Below, piece after piece: positions 1 to 5,966 of a stretch of 5,966 nt of DNA. A model generated the notes under the pieces. That model searched no databases and was not told the DNA's origin. It saw nothing but the letters and a program-made list of their open reading frames with translations. Every line of letters begins with the position of its first letter. The stretch's first letter is position 1. The stretch is from NCBI GenBank assembly GCA_900557635.1, contig USTB01000061.1, positions 1 through 5,966 on the forward strand, given 5' to 3'. The DNA is from an uncultured Eubacteriales bacterium. Lineage in GTDB: Bacteria; Bacillota_A; Clostridia; Oscillospirales; CAG-272. The position numbers were made by a program, and so were the translations under genes.

Positions 1-689
1 GCATCGAGCACGGCGAAAGCACGGTGCAGGAGGTTCTGGGCGACTTTTACCGGGGCTTTGCCGAGCACCTCAAAAAGGCGGAGGAAGGCATTGCCGAGGG
101 CAGGATTTCCGCACCCGCCGAAAAAACCGATCTGATCTGCGATAAATGCGGCGCGGTCATGGTGGTCAAGAACGGACGCTACGGCAAATTCGCGGCTTGC
201 CCCAATTATCCCGCCTGCCGCAACACGAAGCCCCTGAACAAGGAGAGTGACGGCGAAAAGGAGCAGGAAGCACCGCAGAAAACCGGTCTTGTGTGTGAGG
301 AATGCGGCGCGGAGATGGTTCTCCGTACCGGACGCTACGGCAGTTTCTATGCATGCAGTCGCTATCCGGCGTGCAAGAACACCAAGCAGATCACCCATGA
401 TATCGGCGTGAACTGTCCGGTGTGCGGCGGTAAGATCCAGATGAAGCGCGGACGCCGCAAGACTGTGTTCTACAGCTGTGAGAATTATAATACGTGTAAG
501 TTTTCCTCTTGGGATCTGCCTCTGAACGAGACTTGTCCGCAGTGCGGTCAGATGCTCTTCCGCAAGAAGGGAAAGAACAAGATCGTGTGCCACAACGAGG
601 CATGCGGCTATAAGCGGGACGCAGACCCGATCACCGAGCCGGAGCCGACCGAGGACGGCGCACCGACCCCGCAGGAAGAAAACGCATGA
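1..689 (+). CDS. topA: DNA topoisomerase I (type IA), C-terminal part, 5' truncated
   Basis: This is the C-terminal end of type IA DNA topoisomerase I, which relaxes negative supercoils through a transient tyrosyl-DNA bond. The catalytic toprim and tyrosine domains lie upstream of the window. The frame is open from base 3; a GTG at 24 is internal, not the start. The first residues (EVLGDFYRGF, then a Lys/Glu-rich helix) resemble the end of the TopA core. Four zinc ribbons follow, with Cys codons at 138/147/198/216, 294/303/354/372, 414/423/477/495 and 534/543/588/603. Fingers 1 and 2 are near-duplicates (C-x2-C-x16-C-x5-C, both with GRYG and YPAC). Finger 3 has x17, and finger 4 is shorter (x14, x4). 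An acidic, Pro-rich tail ends the protein. Such C4 fingers are known to bind single-stranded DNA in the TopA family. The stop overlaps the trmFO start, which implies coupled translation. Confidence 0.95.
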   Translation, partial: IEHGESTVQEVLGDFYRGFAEHLKKAEEGIAEGRISAPAEKTDLICDKCGAVMVVKNGRYGKFAACPNYPACRNTKPLNKESDGEKEQEAPQKTGLVCEECGAEMVLRTGRYGSFYACSRYPACKNTKQITHDIGVNCPVCGGKIQMKRGRRKTVFYSCENYNTCKFSSWDLPLNETCPQCGQMLFRKKGKNKIVCHNEACGYKRDADPITEPEPTEDGAPTPQEENA

Positions 690-2059
690 ACAGTCAACAG
701 GTAACGGAAATACGGGAAAGCGGCGCATCGGGCGCGCCCGCACGGGCACGGATTCGGGTCGTCGGCGCGGGACTGGCAGGGTGCGAAGCCGCATATCAGG
801 CGGCGCGGCGCGGCGTTGAGGTGGATCTGCATGAGATGAAGCCGAAGAAGTATTCGCCGGCGCACCATTCGCCCCTGTTTGCCGAGCTGGTATGCTCCAA
901 CTCCCTGCGTTCGGCGCAGACGGTCAACGCGGCGGGCTTGCTGAAGGAAGAATTGCACCGCCTCGGCTCTCTGATCATGGAGGCGGCGCTTGCCTCCGAG
1001 GTGCCGGCAGGCTCGGCACTGGCGGTCGACCGTGAGCAGTTTTCGGGCTACATCACCGAAAAGATACGGTCGCACCCGCTGATCCGTATTCACGAAGAAG
1101 AGGTCTGCGAGATTCCGCGGGACGGTATCACGGTAATAGCGTCGGGTCCTCTGACGTCGGAGACCCTTTCCGCGCAGATCGCCGCGTATGTGGGGCAGGA
1201 GCACCTGTGGTTCTTTGATGCGGCGGCGCCCATCGTGGACGCGTCTACCGTCGATATGGAAAAGGCATTCTTTGCCTCCCGCTACAACAAGGGTGAGGCG
1301 GCATATATCAACTGCCCCATGAACCGCGAGGAATACACGGCGTTCTACCGCGAATTGGTGAATGCCCGCGAGGCGGCGCTCAAAGAGTTTGACCGCGACC
1401 TCAAGGTGTTCGAGGGCTGTATGCCGGTGGAGATCATGGCAAAGCGGGGCGAGGATACCCTCCTGTACGGTCCGCTCAAGCCTGTGGGGCTCACCGATCC
1501 CCGCACGGGGCAGATGCCGTATGTGGCGGTACAGCTTCGGGCGGAGAACCGCGAACAGACCCTGTTCAATTTGGTCGGGTTTCAGACCCACCTTGCGTTT
1601 GAAGAGCAGAAGCGCGTGTTCCGCATGATCCCGGGCTTGGAAAACGCGGAATTCGTGCGGTACGGCGTGATGCACCGCAACACGTTCATCCATTCTCCCG
1701 AATTGCTCAACTGTCATTACGGACTGCGCCGCAACCCCGACATTTTCTTTGCCGGACAGATGACGGGCGTGGAGGGCTACATCGAGTCCACCTCCTCCGG
1801 CTTTGCGGCGGGTGTGTGCGCCGCATATCGGGCGCAGGGACGTCCGATGCCTGACTTTCGGGACATCAGCGTGATCGGTGCGCTGGCGCATTATGTGTGC
1901 GGCGATACGCGGATCTCGGGGAATTTTCAGCCGATGAACGCGAACTTCGGGATTGTTCAGCTTCTCCCCGCCCGCGTGAAGGGCGGCAAGCTCGCGAAGA
2001 ATCAGGCACTGGCAGACCGTTCCCTGCAATATATCGACGAGATCAGACAGACACTGTGA
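686..2059 (+). CDS. trmFO: Methylenetetrahydrofolate-tRNA-(uracil-5-)-methyltransferase TrmFO
   Basis: A 457-residue flavoprotein that makes 5-methyluridine at tRNA position 54 (T-loop), using 5,10-methylenetetrahydrofolate as carbon donor and FAD/NAD(P)H as reductant; it acts in the cytosol. The FAD-binding glycine motif GAGLAG is at residues 27-32. The conserved block ELVCSNSLRS places Cys70, and FEGCMPVEIMAKRGEDT places Cys245. These match the two functional cysteines described for Bacillus TrmFO (Cys53 and Cys226). The C-terminal FAD-site block FFAGQMTGVEGYIES is at 354-368. The length fits the family apart from an N-terminal extension of about 17 residues. No alternative ATG, GTG or TTG lies between 686 and the FAD motif, and AGGAAGAA at 673-680 sits at good spacing, so the start is firm. 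The ATGA overlap with topA suggests coupling, and topA-trmFO adjacency is common in Firmicutes. Confidence 0.97.
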   Translation: MNSQQVTEIRESGASGAPARARIRVVGAGLAGCEAAYQAARRGVEVDLHEMKPKKYSPAHHSPLFAELVCSNSLRSAQTVNAAGLLKEELHRLGSLIMEAALASEVPAGSALAVDREQFSGYITEKIRSHPLIRIHEEEVCEIPRDGITVIASGPLTSETLSAQIAAYVGQEHLWFFDAAAPIVDASTVDMEKAFFASRYNKGEAAYINCPMNREEYTAFYRELVNAREAALKEFDRDLKVFEGCMPVEIMAKRGEDTLLYGPLKPVGLTDPRTGQMPYVAVQLRAENREQTLFNLVGFQTHLAFEEQKRVFRMIPGLENAEFVRYGVMHRNTFIHSPELLNCHYGLRRNPDIFFAGQMTGVEGYIESTSSGFAAGVCAAYRAQGRPMPDFRDISVIGALAHYVCGDTRISGNFQPMNANFGIVQLLPARVKGGKLAKNQALADRSLQYIDEIRQTL

Positions 2060-2117
2060 AGCCGTGAGTCCGTTTTTCTGCTCTTTTGAGACAGGGACGG
2101 CGGTTTGTTTCACTTCA

Positions 2118-2147
2118 TTGACAGTGCACGGCACTGCACCGGCAGAT
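2118..2147 (+). promoter_or_regulatory. Possible plsX promoter (weak)
   Basis: TTGACA at 2118-2123 is a perfect match to the sigma-A -35 consensus. The candidate -10 element at 17-18 base spacing (GGCAGA or GCAGAT, 2141-2147) is a poor match to TATAAT, so the call rests on the -35 box and on its place in the only gap. Transcription from here would give a short leader of about 20-30 bases before the plsX start. Chance occurrence is a real possibility. Confidence 0.25.
2122..2136. repeat. 15-base inverted repeat, possible operator
   Basis: CAGTGC-ACG-GCACTG is a perfect 6-base inverted repeat around a 3-base centre. It begins inside the TTGACA hexamer and fills much of the space to the expected -10, which is where a repressor would bind. 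It could also form an RNA hairpin, with an alternative GTGCA/TGCAC pairing at 2124-2139. It does not resemble the known FapR operator that controls plsX in Bacillus. Regulatory function is inference. Confidence 0.35.
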
Positions 2148-2155
2148 GACGCCGG
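2139..2155 (+). repeat. Small GC-rich hairpin before the plsX ribosome binding site
   Basis: CCGGC (2139-2143) pairs with GCCGG (2151-2155) across a 7-base loop. It ends six bases before the plsX ribosome binding site. It could affect leader folding, but a 5-pair stem is short and may be incidental in GC-rich DNA. Confidence 0.25.
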
Positions 2156-2160
2156 ATATC

Positions 2161-2168
2161 AGAAAGGA
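2161..2168 (+). promoter_or_regulatory. Ribosome binding site that fixes the plsX start
   Basis: AGAAAGGA lies nine bases before the ATG at 2178. This spacing, together with the typical PlsX N-terminus encoded from that ATG, favours 2178 over the GTG at 2064. Confidence 0.75.
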
Positions 2169-2177
2169 TTGGATACG

Positions 2178-3227
2178 ATGAGAGTATTATTGGATGTCAT
2201 GGGCGGGGACAACGCACCTGCCGAGCTGGTAAAGGGCGGTCTGGAGGCGGCACAGGCATATGCCGGCGCACAGATCGTGATGATCGGAGACGAGACCGCG
2301 ATCCGTTCCTGCGCCGCCGAAAACGGACTGGATTTGACGGGCGCGAACATTGAGATCGTGCATGCGTCTCAGGTGATCGACATGGAGGACAATGCGCTGA
2401 GTGTGATACGCGAAAAGACCGACTCCTCCATGGCTGTGGGACTTCGCATGTTAGCCGAGGGACAGGGCGACGTATTTGTGAGCGCAGGAAATACGGGCGC
2501 GCTCCATGCAGGCTCTACCCTGATCGTGCGCAGAATCCGCGGCATCCGCCGTTCCGCCATTGCAAGCGTTCTTCCCTTTGAGCGTCCCACACTGCTCATC
2601 GACTCGGGCGCAAATGTGGAGGTCGATCCCGTGCATCTTCAGCAATTCGGCATGATCGGCTCCATTTACATGAATAAGCTGTTCGGCATTCCCGAGCCTG
2701 CCGTGGGTCTTTTGAACAACGGCACCGAGCCGGAAAAGGGCGGCAAACTGCAAAGAGAGGCGCATGCCCTCATGGAGAAGGACGAAAACATCCGCTTTGT
2801 GGGCAATGTGGAGGGAAAGGCCGCTCTGTTCGGCGTTTGCGACGTTCTTGTGACCGACGGCTATACGGGCAACATTTTCTTAAAGACCGTGGAGGGCGTA
2901 TCGGTGTTCATGATGAAGAAGGTGAAGGGCGTGCTCACGCGCAACCCGCTCACCATGCTTTCGTCCCTGCCCATGAAGCGCGGTCTGCAGGAGCTGAAAA
3001 ACAGCTTCGACGCCTCCGAATACGGCGGCGCGCCCCTACTCGGACTGACCAAGCCCGTTATCAAGACCCACGGCTCTTCGGACGCGCGCGAGGTGAAAAA
3101 CGCGATCCGTCAGGCAATCAATTTTGCCGAGACCGGCGTCATTGCGGAGATCGCGCGTCGGCTGAAAAAGCAGGAGGAGAACCGTTCCGACGCAACGCCG
3201 TCCGAGGACAGCGCCGTGCAGGACTGA
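2178..3227 (+). CDS. plsX: Phosphate acyltransferase PlsX
   Basis: PlsX is a peripheral membrane enzyme that converts acyl-ACP and phosphate to acyl-phosphate, the acyl donor for PlsY in the first step of phosphatidic acid synthesis. The 349-residue product opens with the family signature MRVLLDVMGGDNAP. It continues with the conserved blocks FVSAGNTGALHAGS (100-113), IDSGANVEVDP (141-151), GLLNNGTEPEKG (177-188) and VLVTDGYTGNIFLKTVEG (223-240), then a basic stretch around the predicted membrane-contact region (247-275), and ends near AINFAETG. Length and motif order are normal for the family. The last 20 or so residues are a variable, charged tail. The start is set by AGAAAGGA at 2161-2168. 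rnc follows after only 24 bases, with no acpP between them as is usual in many Firmicutes. Confidence 0.97.
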   Translation: MRVLLDVMGGDNAPAELVKGGLEAAQAYAGAQIVMIGDETAIRSCAAENGLDLTGANIEIVHASQVIDMEDNALSVIREKTDSSMAVGLRMLAEGQGDVFVSAGNTGALHAGSTLIVRRIRGIRRSAIASVLPFERPTLLIDSGANVEVDPVHLQQFGMIGSIYMNKLFGIPEPAVGLLNNGTEPEKGGKLQREAHALMEKDENIRFVGNVEGKAALFGVCDVLVTDGYTGNIFLKTVEGVSVFMMKKVKGVLTRNPLTMLSSLPMKRGLQELKNSFDASEYGGAPLLGLTKPVIKTHGSSDAREVKNAIRQAINFAETGVIAEIARRLKKQEENRSDATPSEDSAVQD

Positions 3228-3251
3228 CCCTGCGGGAAAGGAAGTGCCAAT

Positions 3252-3986
3252 ATGCATTCCGAAAAACAGAATACAGAATATAACTGTGCTGACCTGACAC
3301 AGCTTGCACAGATCTTGGGACATACCTATGAGCATCCGGAGCTTCTGTTCCGTGCCGTGACCCATTCCTCTTACGCCAACGAGATGCACTCCAAGGGGCA
3401 GACCCTGGAATGCAACGAGCGGATGGAATTTCTCGGGGATTCGGTTCTGTCCATTGTCACAAGCGACTATCTGTTCCACCGTTATCCCAAGATGCCCGAG
3501 GGCGATCTTTCCAAGGTGCGCTCGGGAGCGGTGTGCGAGAAGGCGCTCAGCGCCTATGCGCGCTCCATGGGATTGGGCAATTTCATCCTTTTGGGGCACG
3601 GCGAGGAGCTTTCCAACGGACGGGACCGCTCGTCCATTCTTGCCGATGCGTTTGAGGCGGTGCTGGCGTCCTTGTATCTGGACGGCGGCTTTGAGCCGGT
3701 GAAGAGCTTTGTCCTGCCGTATATCACCGCCGAGGTGGAGAATATGCTCAGTCAGGGCAGAACCGAGGACTATAAAACCATTTTACAGCAGATCGTTCAG
3801 CAGGATCAGGGCGAACGGCTCGAATATGTCCTGATCTCCGAGAGCGGTCCGGCACACAAGCGGGTGTTTGAGGTGGAAGCGCATCTCAACTCCAATGTGA
3901 TCGGACACGGCGTCGGCTCCTCCAAACGCGAGGCGGAGCAAATGGCGGCAAAGCAGGCGGTTGCCTTGTTCGGGGGCGGCGTTTGA
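3252..3986 (+). CDS. rnc: Ribonuclease III
   Basis: RNase III cleaves double-stranded RNA, notably the stems that release 16S and 23S precursors, and also acts on mRNA and antisense duplexes. The 244-residue product has the family signature NERMEFLGDSVL at 55-66. Using E. coli numbering as reference, the metal-binding acidic residues are all present: Glu56, Glu59, Asp63, Glu83, Asp132 and Glu135 (E. coli E38, E41, D45, E65, D114, E117). A double-stranded-RNA-binding domain follows from about 173 to 241, beginning DYKTILQQ and ending with the KREAEQMAAKQA helix. AAAGGA at 3237-3242 lies nine bases before the ATG. The gene ends in TTGA, overlapping the TTG start of the next gene. Proximity to plsX upstream and smc downstream is typical for Firmicutes. 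Confidence 0.97.
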   Translation: MHSEKQNTEYNCADLTQLAQILGHTYEHPELLFRAVTHSSYANEMHSKGQTLECNERMEFLGDSVLSIVTSDYLFHRYPKMPEGDLSKVRSGAVCEKALSAYARSMGLGNFILLGHGEELSNGRDRSSILADAFEAVLASLYLDGGFEPVKSFVLPYITAEVENMLSQGRTEDYKTILQQIVQQDQGERLEYVLISESGPAHKRVFEVEAHLNSNVIGHGVGSSKREAEQMAAKQAVALFGGGV

Positions 3987-5017
3987 GACGGGCGAACATT
4001 CCTGTTTTCGTGCCGCACAGAGGCTGTCCGTGTCAATGCGTGTTCTGCGATCAGCGGCAGATCGCCGGTGAGTCGGATATGACGCCCGACAGGGCGCGGG
4101 CGCAGATTGAAAGCTGTCTTGCGACCCTGCGTCCCGACGTGCGCGCCGAAATTGCGTTTTTCGGCGGCAGTTTTACGGGCATTGCGCGCGCGGAAATGAT
4201 CGCGTATCTTGACGCGGCGCAGTCCTATGTAGACGGGACAAGGGTGGACGGCATCCGTCTTTCGACCCGTCCGGATTACATCACGCCCGAAATTTTACAG
4301 ATCCTGTCCCGCTATGCCGTGCGTCATATCGAGCTTGGCATTCAGAGTCTGGACGACCGTGTGCTTGCCGCTTCGGGCAGAGGACATACGGCACAGCAGT
4401 CCCTTTCTGCCTGCCGCGCGGTGCGGGACGCCGGATCTTCCTTGGTGGGACAAATGATGATCGGTCTGCCTGCCTCTACCCTGACCGCGGAGCTCGAGAC
4501 GGCACGCGGCATTGCCGCCGCAGGCGCGACGGCGGCGCGTGTGTACCCCACAGCGGTTTTGCGCGGGACGCGTCTGGCGGAAATGACCGAGGCGGGGAGC
4601 TATGTCCCGCTTACGTGCGGGGAGGCGGTCGAGCGGACCGCCGCAGTATTGGAACAGCTCGACGCGGACGGCGTGGACGTCCTGCGGGTGGGGCTGTGCG
4701 AGACCGAGCAGTTACGTCGGGACGCCGTGCTGTACGGCGGATATCATGCGGCGATGGGAGAGCTGGCGCGCAGTGAGGTGTTTTACCGCCGACAGCGTCG
4801 GGCATTCCTTGCAATGGGAGCGGAATTGCATCACAGCGGCGCGGAGGTCTTTTGCCCGCGTGGCAAGGCATCCCAGGTCGCGGGACAGCATGGGAGAAAC
4901 CGTGCGCGCCTGATGGCGGAATTTGACGTAAAATGGATCAAGATTACAGAAATTGACGCGCTGACCGGCTACGGCATCGCGTGTGAGAGACGAGAAACGG
5001 AGAAGAACCGAGCATGA
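3983..5017 (+). CDS. Radical SAM protein, Elp3-related clostridial family
   Basis: A 344-residue radical SAM protein. The cluster motif is Cys15-x3-Cys19-x2-Cys22 (GCPCQCVFC), which would hold the [4Fe-4S] cluster that cleaves S-adenosylmethionine. FFGGSFTG at 59-66 is the glycine-rich SAM-binding block. STRPDYI (94-100), ELGIQSLDD (117-125), QMMIGLP (157-163) and YPTAVLRGT (188-196) match the Elp3/MiaB-type radical SAM barrel. No acetyltransferase domain follows, so this is not full Elp3; the substrate is unknown. The start is TTG at 3983, overlapping the rnc stop as TTGA, with GGGGG at 3972-3976 in front. The next ATG (4079) would delete the cysteine motif, so the TTG is well supported. Relatives occupy this same rnc-smc position in clostridia. 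Tandem cysteines (CPC) replace the more usual CPH. A tRNA-modification role is possible but unproven. Confidence 0.9.
   Translation: MRRANIPVFVPHRGCPCQCVFCDQRQIAGESDMTPDRARAQIESCLATLRPDVRAEIAFFGGSFTGIARAEMIAYLDAAQSYVDGTRVDGIRLSTRPDYITPEILQILSRYAVRHIELGIQSLDDRVLAASGRGHTAQQSLSACRAVRDAGSSLVGQMMIGLPASTLTAELETARGIAAAGATAARVYPTAVLRGTRLAEMTEAGSYVPLTCGEAVERTAAVLEQLDADGVDVLRVGLCETEQLRRDAVLYGGYHAAMGELARSEVFYRRQRRAFLAMGAELHHSGAEVFCPRGKASQVAGQHGRNRARLMAEFDVKWIKITEIDALTGYGIACERRETEKNRA
4999..5004 (+). promoter_or_regulatory. Ribosome binding site for smc
   Basis: GGAGAA lies nine bases before the smc ATG and within the last codons of the radical SAM gene. With the ATGA overlap it supports translational coupling and this choice of start. 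Confidence 0.7.
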
Positions 5018-5966
5018 GAATCAAGGCATTGACCCTGCACGGCTTTAAGTCGTTCCCGGATAAGACCGTATTGAACTTTGAAAACGGCATCACCGCCGTT
5101 GTGGGTCCGAACGGCTCGGGAAAGTCCAATCTGTCGGACGCGATCCGATGGGTTCTGGGCGAGACCTCTGCCAAAAGTGTGCGCGGCGTCAAAATGGAGG
5201 ACGTCATTTTCAGCGGCACCAATAACCGCCGTGCCATGGCGTATGCCGAGGTCTCACTGACCATAGACAATACCGACGAGGACACAAAGCTGGCGCTGGA
5301 TTACGATGAGGTCACGGTCACGCGGCGTTGCTACCGCTCGGGCGAGAGCGAATACCTCATCAACGGAAAGACCGTGCGACAGCGCGATGTGACCGAGCTG
5401 TTTTTGAATACCGGTATGGGCAAAACGGGCTACTCCATGATCGGTCAGGGCAAGATCGCCGAGATCATTTCGCAAAAAAGCGAGGAACGCCGCAAGATTT
5501 TCGAGGAAGCGGCGGGCATTTCGCTGTTCCTCCACAAGAAAGCGGAAGCCGAGAAGGAACTTGAGAGCGCCGAGGAAAACATCCCCCGCCAGAAGGATAT
5601 TATCCGTTCAGACGAGGAGCGCCTCCCGGTGCTTAAAAAGCAGTCGGAGAAGGCGGTTTTAGCCGCAGAGCTTCTAGACCAGAAGAAGGAGCTTGAGATA
5701 TCCGTAGGAGCGGCTCACTATGAGGAGCGCCGCACCGCAATAAAGAAGCTGGACGACGACCTGCTGCTCAACCGCGCGGAGTGCGAGCACTTCGAAAAGG
5801 ACGCGGAGAAGCTCCAGAACAGCATTGAAGAAAGCACCGAAAAGAAGCAGCGCATACAGGCGGAGCTTGAGCGTTTCCGCAGCAGCCGCGAGGCTGTAAA
5901 TGCGGAGATAGCGGAGAAACGCTCCACGATACAGGTGCGCGAGAACGACCTCCGCCACAATGACGA
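5014..5966 (+). CDS. smc: Chromosome segregation protein SMC, N-terminal part, 3' truncated
   Basis: The first 317 codons of the SMC ATPase, which with ScpA and ScpB forms the bacterial condensin that organises and segregates the chromosome. The product begins MRIKALTLHGFKSF. It has a Walker A motif GPNGSGKSN (31-39), then DAIRWVLGE (42-50), SAKSVRG (52-58), FSGTNNRR (66-73), the Q-loop region MIGQGKIAEII (142-152) and FEEAAGIS (163-170). From about 175 it becomes a charged, heptad-like coiled coil. The signature motif, Walker B, hinge and second coil lie beyond the window. The frame is open to the end and still looks like SMC there (ENDLRHN). The usual GISKYR-like sequence after the head is instead GISLFLHKK, and codon use changes from about 5524 (see findings). 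The start is the ATG in the ATGA overlap with the radical SAM gene. Confidence 0.96.
   Translation, partial: MRIKALTLHGFKSFPDKTVLNFENGITAVVGPNGSGKSNLSDAIRWVLGETSAKSVRGVKMEDVIFSGTNNRRAMAYAEVSLTIDNTDEDTKLALDYDEVTVTRRCYRSGESEYLINGKTVRQRDVTELFLNTGMGKTGYSMIGQGKIAEIISQKSEERRKIFEEAAGISLFLHKKAEAEKELESAEENIPRQKDIIRSDEERLPVLKKQSEKAVLAAELLDQKKELEISVGAAHYEERRTAIKKLDDDLLLNRAECEHFEKDAEKLQNSIEESTEKKQRIQAELERFRSSREAVNAEIAEKRSTIQVRENDLRHND

Larger units (their letters stand above)
2060..2177 (+). other. trmFO-plsX intergenic region
   Basis: This 118-base stretch is the only sizeable gap in the window. The plsX frame is open through it back to a GTG at 2064, but the 38 codons it would add do not resemble any PlsX N-terminus, so I treat it as noncoding. 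It contains T-rich runs near 2070-2087 without a convincing preceding stem, so no good rho-independent terminator is visible. A TTGACA hexamer, two small inverted repeats and the plsX ribosome binding site follow. It may hold the promoter of the plsX-rnc-smc group. Confidence 0.6.

Noticed and set aside
2066..2090. Possible terminator after trmFO (T-rich runs)
   Set aside because: No stable GC-rich stem precedes the T runs, so a rho-independent terminator cannot be supported.
608..2134. Long minus-strand open frame (508 codons) opposite trmFO
   Set aside because: It lies fully antisense to a clear trmFO gene. The translation is rich in Arg, His and Leu with no recognisable domain, as expected for an antisense frame in GC-rich coding DNA.
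2064..2177. Upstream GTG start for plsX adding 38 codons
   Set aside because: The added peptide resembles no PlsX N-terminus, while ATG 2178 has a good ribosome binding site and encodes the standard MRVLLDVMGGDNAP start.
2837..3283. Plus-strand open frame of 148 codons within plsX
   Set aside because: It is an out-of-frame reading of plsX and the rnc start, with Arg-rich low-complexity composition and no ribosome binding site.
3036..3599. Minus-strand open frame of 187 codons across plsX and rnc
   Set aside because: It spans two well-supported + strand genes and shows no known motif, so it is a shadow frame.
5524..5640. Possible pair of compensating frameshifts in smc
   Set aside because: The reading frame has no stop, and the residues on both sides plus internal ones (KKAEAEKELESAEEN, LKKQSEKA) fit SMC in the same frame. 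Substitutions explain it better than shifts.

Overview
The window reads as a gene-dense, co-directional housekeeping cluster from a moderately GC-rich member of the Bacillota, most likely class Clostridia (Oscillospiraceae/Ruminococcaceae-like). This placement is inferred. It rests on folate-dependent TrmFO lying directly after topA, and on a radical SAM gene of the clostridial type sitting between rnc and smc, an arrangement known from clostridial genomes. All six genes are on the + strand. No RNA genes, insertion sequences, CRISPR arrays or phage genes were seen.

Layout: (1) 1-689, the 3' end of topA, carrying four C-terminal zinc ribbons. (2) 686-2059, trmFO, complete, overlapping topA by 4 bases (ATGA). 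(3) 2060-2177, the only real intergenic gap (118 bases), holding a TTGACA hexamer, a 15-base inverted repeat and a second small hairpin in front of plsX. (4) 2178-3227, plsX. (5) 3252-3986, rnc. (6) 3983-5017, a radical SAM protein that starts at a TTG overlapping the rnc stop. (7) 5014-5966, the 5' part of smc, overlapping the previous stop by ATGA and running off the window.

The tight spacing suggests two transcription units or one long operon: topA-trmFO, then plsX-rnc-radical SAM-smc. The products cover DNA topology (TopA, SMC), RNA modification and processing (TrmFO, RNase III) and the first step of phospholipid synthesis (PlsX). In many Firmicutes acpP lies between plsX and rnc. Here only 24 bases separate them, so acpP must be elsewhere.

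I found no undescribed system. The observations most worth a second look are the abrupt change in isoleucine codon use and the loss of a conserved motif partway through smc (from about 5524), which may mark a chimeric join or recombination; the palindrome upstream of plsX; the missing acpP; and an extra cysteine inside the radical SAM cluster motif.
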